A stretch of 22,996 nt of DNA from Nanobdellota archaeon (lineage in GTDB: Archaea > Nanobdellota > Nanobdellia > Woesearchaeales > GW2011-AR9). This document shows, one piece after another, positions 20,895 to 22,996 of the stretch; the stretch's first letter is position 1, and every line of letters starts with the position of its first letter. The notes beneath the pieces were generated by a model. That model did no database searches. It had not been told where the DNA came from and saw only the letters and a list, made by a program, of their open reading frames with translations. The translations under genes and the position numbers were made by a program. The DNA lies in assembly GCA_018812355.1 (NCBI GenBank), contig JAHJDQ010000108.1, positions 1 through 22,996 on the forward strand. Reading direction: 5' to 3'.

Positions 20895-21743
20895 TTGAAA
20901 CGTAAAATACCATTATATGAAAAAGTAGGTCATGAGATTATTAACGAAACGATTACTATAGGTCTTTCTCTTTTAATCATTGTCTTAGGATTTAATTATT
21001 TCAATTTAAAGTATGCTTGGGTGAAGATTATTGGTTCTTTAAGTACACAAGCACAACTTACAGGAACACAATTTTATCAAGAGATTACTTTAATGCTTTC
21101 AGGGGTAGCAAATGTTTTTCCGTTCAAATATCTTTTGGGACAATATAGTTTAGTATATGGATTAATCTTTGGAACGGTTATTTTGGGAATTGGGATCGGC
21201 TTAAAATTATTAACTCGCCCAAGTAAAGATGAGTTTATCCGTGATATGGGTAGAAACATTTATGTTCCGGCATTAGTGGGATTTTTCTCTTTAATTATTC
21301 TGCAAATCATGATTGCTTTTAGTGCCTCACAAACAATAACGCAACAATTAAGTGATCCTTTCTTTGTTTGGTTTACTTACGGAGAATTGATTTTAATTGG
21401 GATTACTGCTTTAATTTTAGGTTCTGTCGTCAAGATTATTGCTAAAGCGCAAGGTTCGGCCAAGATTAGATTAATAGGTAACACACTTCTTTATGGTTCG
21501 TATATAGCAATTGTTTTTTACGGATTTATTCGTTTAATTTCGTTAAAAGTATTATTAAATTCGGATGTAGGAGGATATATCAAGATGTTCGTACTCTCGG
21601 GAGATGTTTCAGTTTTCATCATCATCTTCTGTATTTTTATGTTTACGTTTGGAGTAGAAATCAAACGTTACGGAGAGATGTTGAAATTGCATAGTAAAAA
21701 AGAAGAACATTTAGATGTCTTTCCGCCACTATTTCCTCAGTAG
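20895..21743 (+). CDS. Polytopic membrane protein of unknown function
   Basis: 282 residues from a TTG; the next Met in frame lies well inside the protein. About six hydrophobic segments are visible (17-40, 66-85, 89-105, 124-145, 155-185, 195-215 and a last one around 230-258), separated by short basic loops, with a cytoplasmic charged tail (KLHSKKEEHLDVF). It lies between ftsZ and secE on the same strand. No transporter or enzyme motif is evident. The position suggests an envelope role, but this is only inference. Confidence 0.6.
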   Translation: MKRKIPLYEKVGHEIINETITIGLSLLIIVLGFNYFNLKYAWVKIIGSLSTQAQLTGTQFYQEITLMLSGVANVFPFKYLLGQYSLVYGLIFGTVILGIGIGLKLLTRPSKDEFIRDMGRNIYVPALVGFFSLIILQIMIAFSASQTITQQLSDPFFVWFTYGELILIGITALILGSVVKIIAKAQGSAKIRLIGNTLLYGSYIAIVFYGFIRLISLKVLLNSDVGGYIKMFVLSGDVSVFIIIFCIFMFTFGVEIKRYGEMLKLHSKKEEHLDVFPPLFPQ

Positions 21744-21786
21744 AAAAGAAACATTTATAAAGCAATCTTTGATTTTTAGCTTGATA

Positions 21787-21972
21787 ATGGATGAAGTTAA
21801 AAAGCCCAGCAAATTAAGAAGGTATTGGAAAGAGACGGTAAGAGTATTACGCGTTACCAAAAAGCCTAACCGTAATGAATATAAAGCAGTCGTTAAAGTT
21901 ACTAGTTTAGGAATGGCGATAATTGGATTGCTTGGCTTTGCTATCTTTATTGTTGTCCAACTCTTATTTTAA
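21787..21972 (+). CDS. secE: Preprotein translocase subunit SecE
   Basis: 61 residues from the ATG at 21787. A longer open frame to 21715 exists, but the TATA box TTTATAAAG (21753-21761) places transcription start just before this ATG. The pattern is that of archaeal SecE: an amphipathic basic region (SKLRRYWKETVRVLRVTKKPNRNEYKAVVKVT), then a single C-terminal membrane helix (GMAIIGLLGFAIFIVVQLLF). It clamps SecY in the translocon. The following spt5 gene starts one base after the stop, the conserved archaeal secE-spt5 order. Confidence 0.9.
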   Translation: MDEVKKPSKLRRYWKETVRVLRVTKKPNRNEYKAVVKVTSLGMAIIGLLGFAIFIVVQLLF

Positions 21973-21973
21973 A

Positions 21974-22441
21974 ATGACGGAAACACACATCTTTGGTTTA
22001 AGAACTGCAGCTAATCGGGAAGATCAAGTAGTTGATTATTTGATTTCTAAACTATTTAGAGATACTAAGTCAGGAATTTTAGCAGTGATTAGGCCACATG
22101 GAATGCGAGGTTACATTTTTGTTGAAGTTACTTCGAAAGTGGAAGCAGAAGCAACTCTACATGGTGTGCCATATGCTCGAGGTTTACTACCAGCAGAGAT
22201 TCCTTATCCTGAAATTGAACATATGTTAGAACAAGTTAAAGTTGAAATGAATATTCAAAAGGGAGACATTGTTGAAGTTATTGCCGGTCCGTTTAAACGA
22301 GAAAATGCTAAAGTTACCCGGATCAATAAACAGAAGGAAGAGGTTGTCGTTGAATTATTAGAGGCAGCCGTACCAATTCCAATTACCGTCAGCATGGACG
22401 CAGTAAAAGTTATTCGTCGAGAAGATTTGGACGAGGAATGA
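21974..22441 (+). CDS. spt5: Transcription elongation factor Spt5 (NusG family)
   Basis: 155 residues from the ATG at 21974, directly after secE; the open frame extends further upstream into secE. The NGN domain (FGLRTAANREDQVVDYLISKL...GMRGYIFVEV...VPYARGLLP) binds the RNA polymerase clamp. The KOW domain (GDIVEVIAGPFKRENAKVTRINKQKEEVVVELLEAAVPIPITV) follows. It increases processivity together with Spt4, which is not present here. Housekeeping gene, firmly identified. Confidence 0.95.
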   Translation: MTETHIFGLRTAANREDQVVDYLISKLFRDTKSGILAVIRPHGMRGYIFVEVTSKVEAEATLHGVPYARGLLPAEIPYPEIEHMLEQVKVEMNIQKGDIVEVIAGPFKRENAKVTRINKQKEEVVVELLEAAVPIPITVSMDAVKVIRREDLDEE

Positions 22442-22451
22442 TTCTTAGAAA

Positions 22452-22778
22452 ATGATTGAAGAAATTGCTTTAAGAAAATTTGATATCGAACAATATATTA
22501 GTCCAGCTTGGTTTGAAGAGTTATACAGTAAACCTCAAGTTAGAGAAGAAGCGGGAATCTCAAGAGAAACTGTTAAAGATATTGCTGATAAAGTTGCTCT
22601 GATTCAAGCAGGAGATTTTCCTATTGTCGAAGTTGTTAATAATGAGGGGAGATTAACAATTATTGATAGTATTGAAACTGTTACCGCTTATGCTTATTGT
22701 GGTCAGAATTTAATTCCTACTCGGGTAATTAATAAAGATAATCAGGATTTCCCAGCTTATTTGAGATTATGTAACTAA
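22452..22778 (+). CDS. Small ParB/sulfiredoxin-like protein
   Basis: 108 residues. FPIVEVVNNEGRLTIIDSIETVTAYAYCGQNLIPTRVI resembles the ParB N-terminal/sulfiredoxin fold, in which a hydrophobic strand is followed by the 'DG...R...A....G...IP' pattern, here with DS in place of DG and without the Arg. The N-terminal ~50 residues are helical (WFEELYSKPQVREEAGISRETVKDIADKV). It has no separate HTH domain. It starts 10 bp after spt5 and is probably co-transcribed. The fold assignment is tentative, and the catalytic/CTP-binding residues are not evident. Confidence 0.45.
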   Translation: MIEEIALRKFDIEQYISPAWFEELYSKPQVREEAGISRETVKDIADKVALIQAGDFPIVEVVNNEGRLTIIDSIETVTAYAYCGQNLIPTRVINKDNQDFPAYLRLCN

Positions 22779-22801
22779 TATCAGGAATTTTTGATAAATT
22801 T

Positions 22802-22819
22802 GAAAAATGTACATTTTTC
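22802..22819. promoter_or_regulatory. 18-bp perfect palindrome upstream of a TATA box
   Basis: GAAAAATGTACATTTTTC is its own reverse complement. A TATA box TTTTTATAAACC follows at 22825-22836 and another (TTTATAAAG) at 22891-22899. A related sequence, ACAATGTACAAATT, recurs at 22930-22943. This looks like an operator controlling whatever gene starts at the window's right end. Confidence 0.5.
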
Positions 22820-22945
22820 GATATTTTTATAAACCTTAACAATTTAATTCTAGTATGTTTAGTATCGTAATTGGTTAACATTTCTTTACATTTATAAAGA
22901 ACTGATTAACATTGTGCTTTGGTGATGCTACAATGTACAAATTAA

Positions 22946-22996
22946 ATGAAAAAAAAGAAGGTGGATCATTCGAGAATTAAAGAAAAAGAAATTAAG
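22946..22996 (+). CDS. Possible 5' end of a gene (truncated by window)
   Basis: An ATG at 22946 opens a frame that runs off the window: M, four Lys, then VDHSRIKEKEIK. A GGTGATG motif (22921-22927) lies 18 bp upstream and TATA box 22891-22899 about 50 bp upstream. The frame starting at 22933 stops after 15 codons, so the later ATG is the better candidate. The peptide is too short to identify. Confidence 0.35.
   Translation, partial: MKKKKVDHSRIKEKEIK

Noticed and set aside
21715..21786. N-terminal extension of SecE
   Set aside because: The extension overlaps the upstream membrane protein gene and the TATA box at 21753-21761; SecE homology begins at the ATG at 21787.
21923..21973. N-terminal extension of Spt5 into secE
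   Set aside because: NGN-domain homology begins just after the ATG at 21974, which is one base after the secE stop.

Overview
The window looks like a chromosome segment of a low-GC archaeon, probably of the DPANN group (a Woesearchaeota- or Pacearchaeota-like lineage is my inference). Archaeal markers are the Spt5/SecE pair, an archaeal-type riboflavin synthase and CTP-dependent riboflavin kinase, archaeal CMP kinase, DUF4013 and MJ1316 (DUF504) proteins, a class III (pilin-type) signal peptide, TATA-box promoters with short or absent leaders, and a tRNA that only makes sense if bulge-helix-bulge introns are removed.

Layout. Positions 1-1040 hold a convergent PIN toxin / ribbon-helix-helix antitoxin pair between hairpin-rich flanks. 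Positions 1067-4641 (minus strand) encode two exported lipoproteins, one a large parallel beta-helix protein, and a DUF4013 membrane protein; a 143-bp MITE sits between the lipoprotein genes. Positions 4673-5840 are a ribK-ribC-ribH riboflavin/FMN cluster. Positions 5924-11509 carry an HD-domain gene coupled to smc, two unrecognised genes and an endonuclease V homologue that has lost its catalytic Asp residues; a SpeD-like gene follows at 11619-11978. On the plus strand, 12107-13432 holds two tandem membrane-anchored MJ1316-domain paralogues and a pilin-like gene, followed by a convergent acylphosphatase gene. Positions 13893-14113 are a tRNA-Arg(CCU) gene that appears to contain three introns. 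A co-directional antitoxin/PIN pair lies just downstream. Then come an alpha/alpha-barrel glycosidase-like gene, a second MITE (140 bp), a family 2 glycosyltransferase, CMP kinase, a SlyD-like FKBP, FtsZ, a polytopic membrane protein, SecE, Spt5 and a ParB-like small protein.

The left and middle parts mix housekeeping genes (SMC, riboflavin) with accessory DNA (toxin-antitoxin modules, MITEs, lipoproteins). The right part is mostly core cell biology: nucleotide metabolism, protein folding, division, secretion and transcription elongation.

The strongest unusual signals are: the tRNA-Arg with introns in the D-loop, anticodon loop and T-loop, two of which form bulge-helix-bulge motifs by hand folding; two MITEs, each with a 9-bp target duplication and IS1-like GGNNNTG ends; the convergent toxin-antitoxin pair whose two upstream regions carry the same three sequence boxes in mirror orientation; a catalytically degenerate endonuclease V; and the tandem membrane-anchored MJ1316 proteins. 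No CRISPR array, rRNA gene or intact transposase gene was seen.
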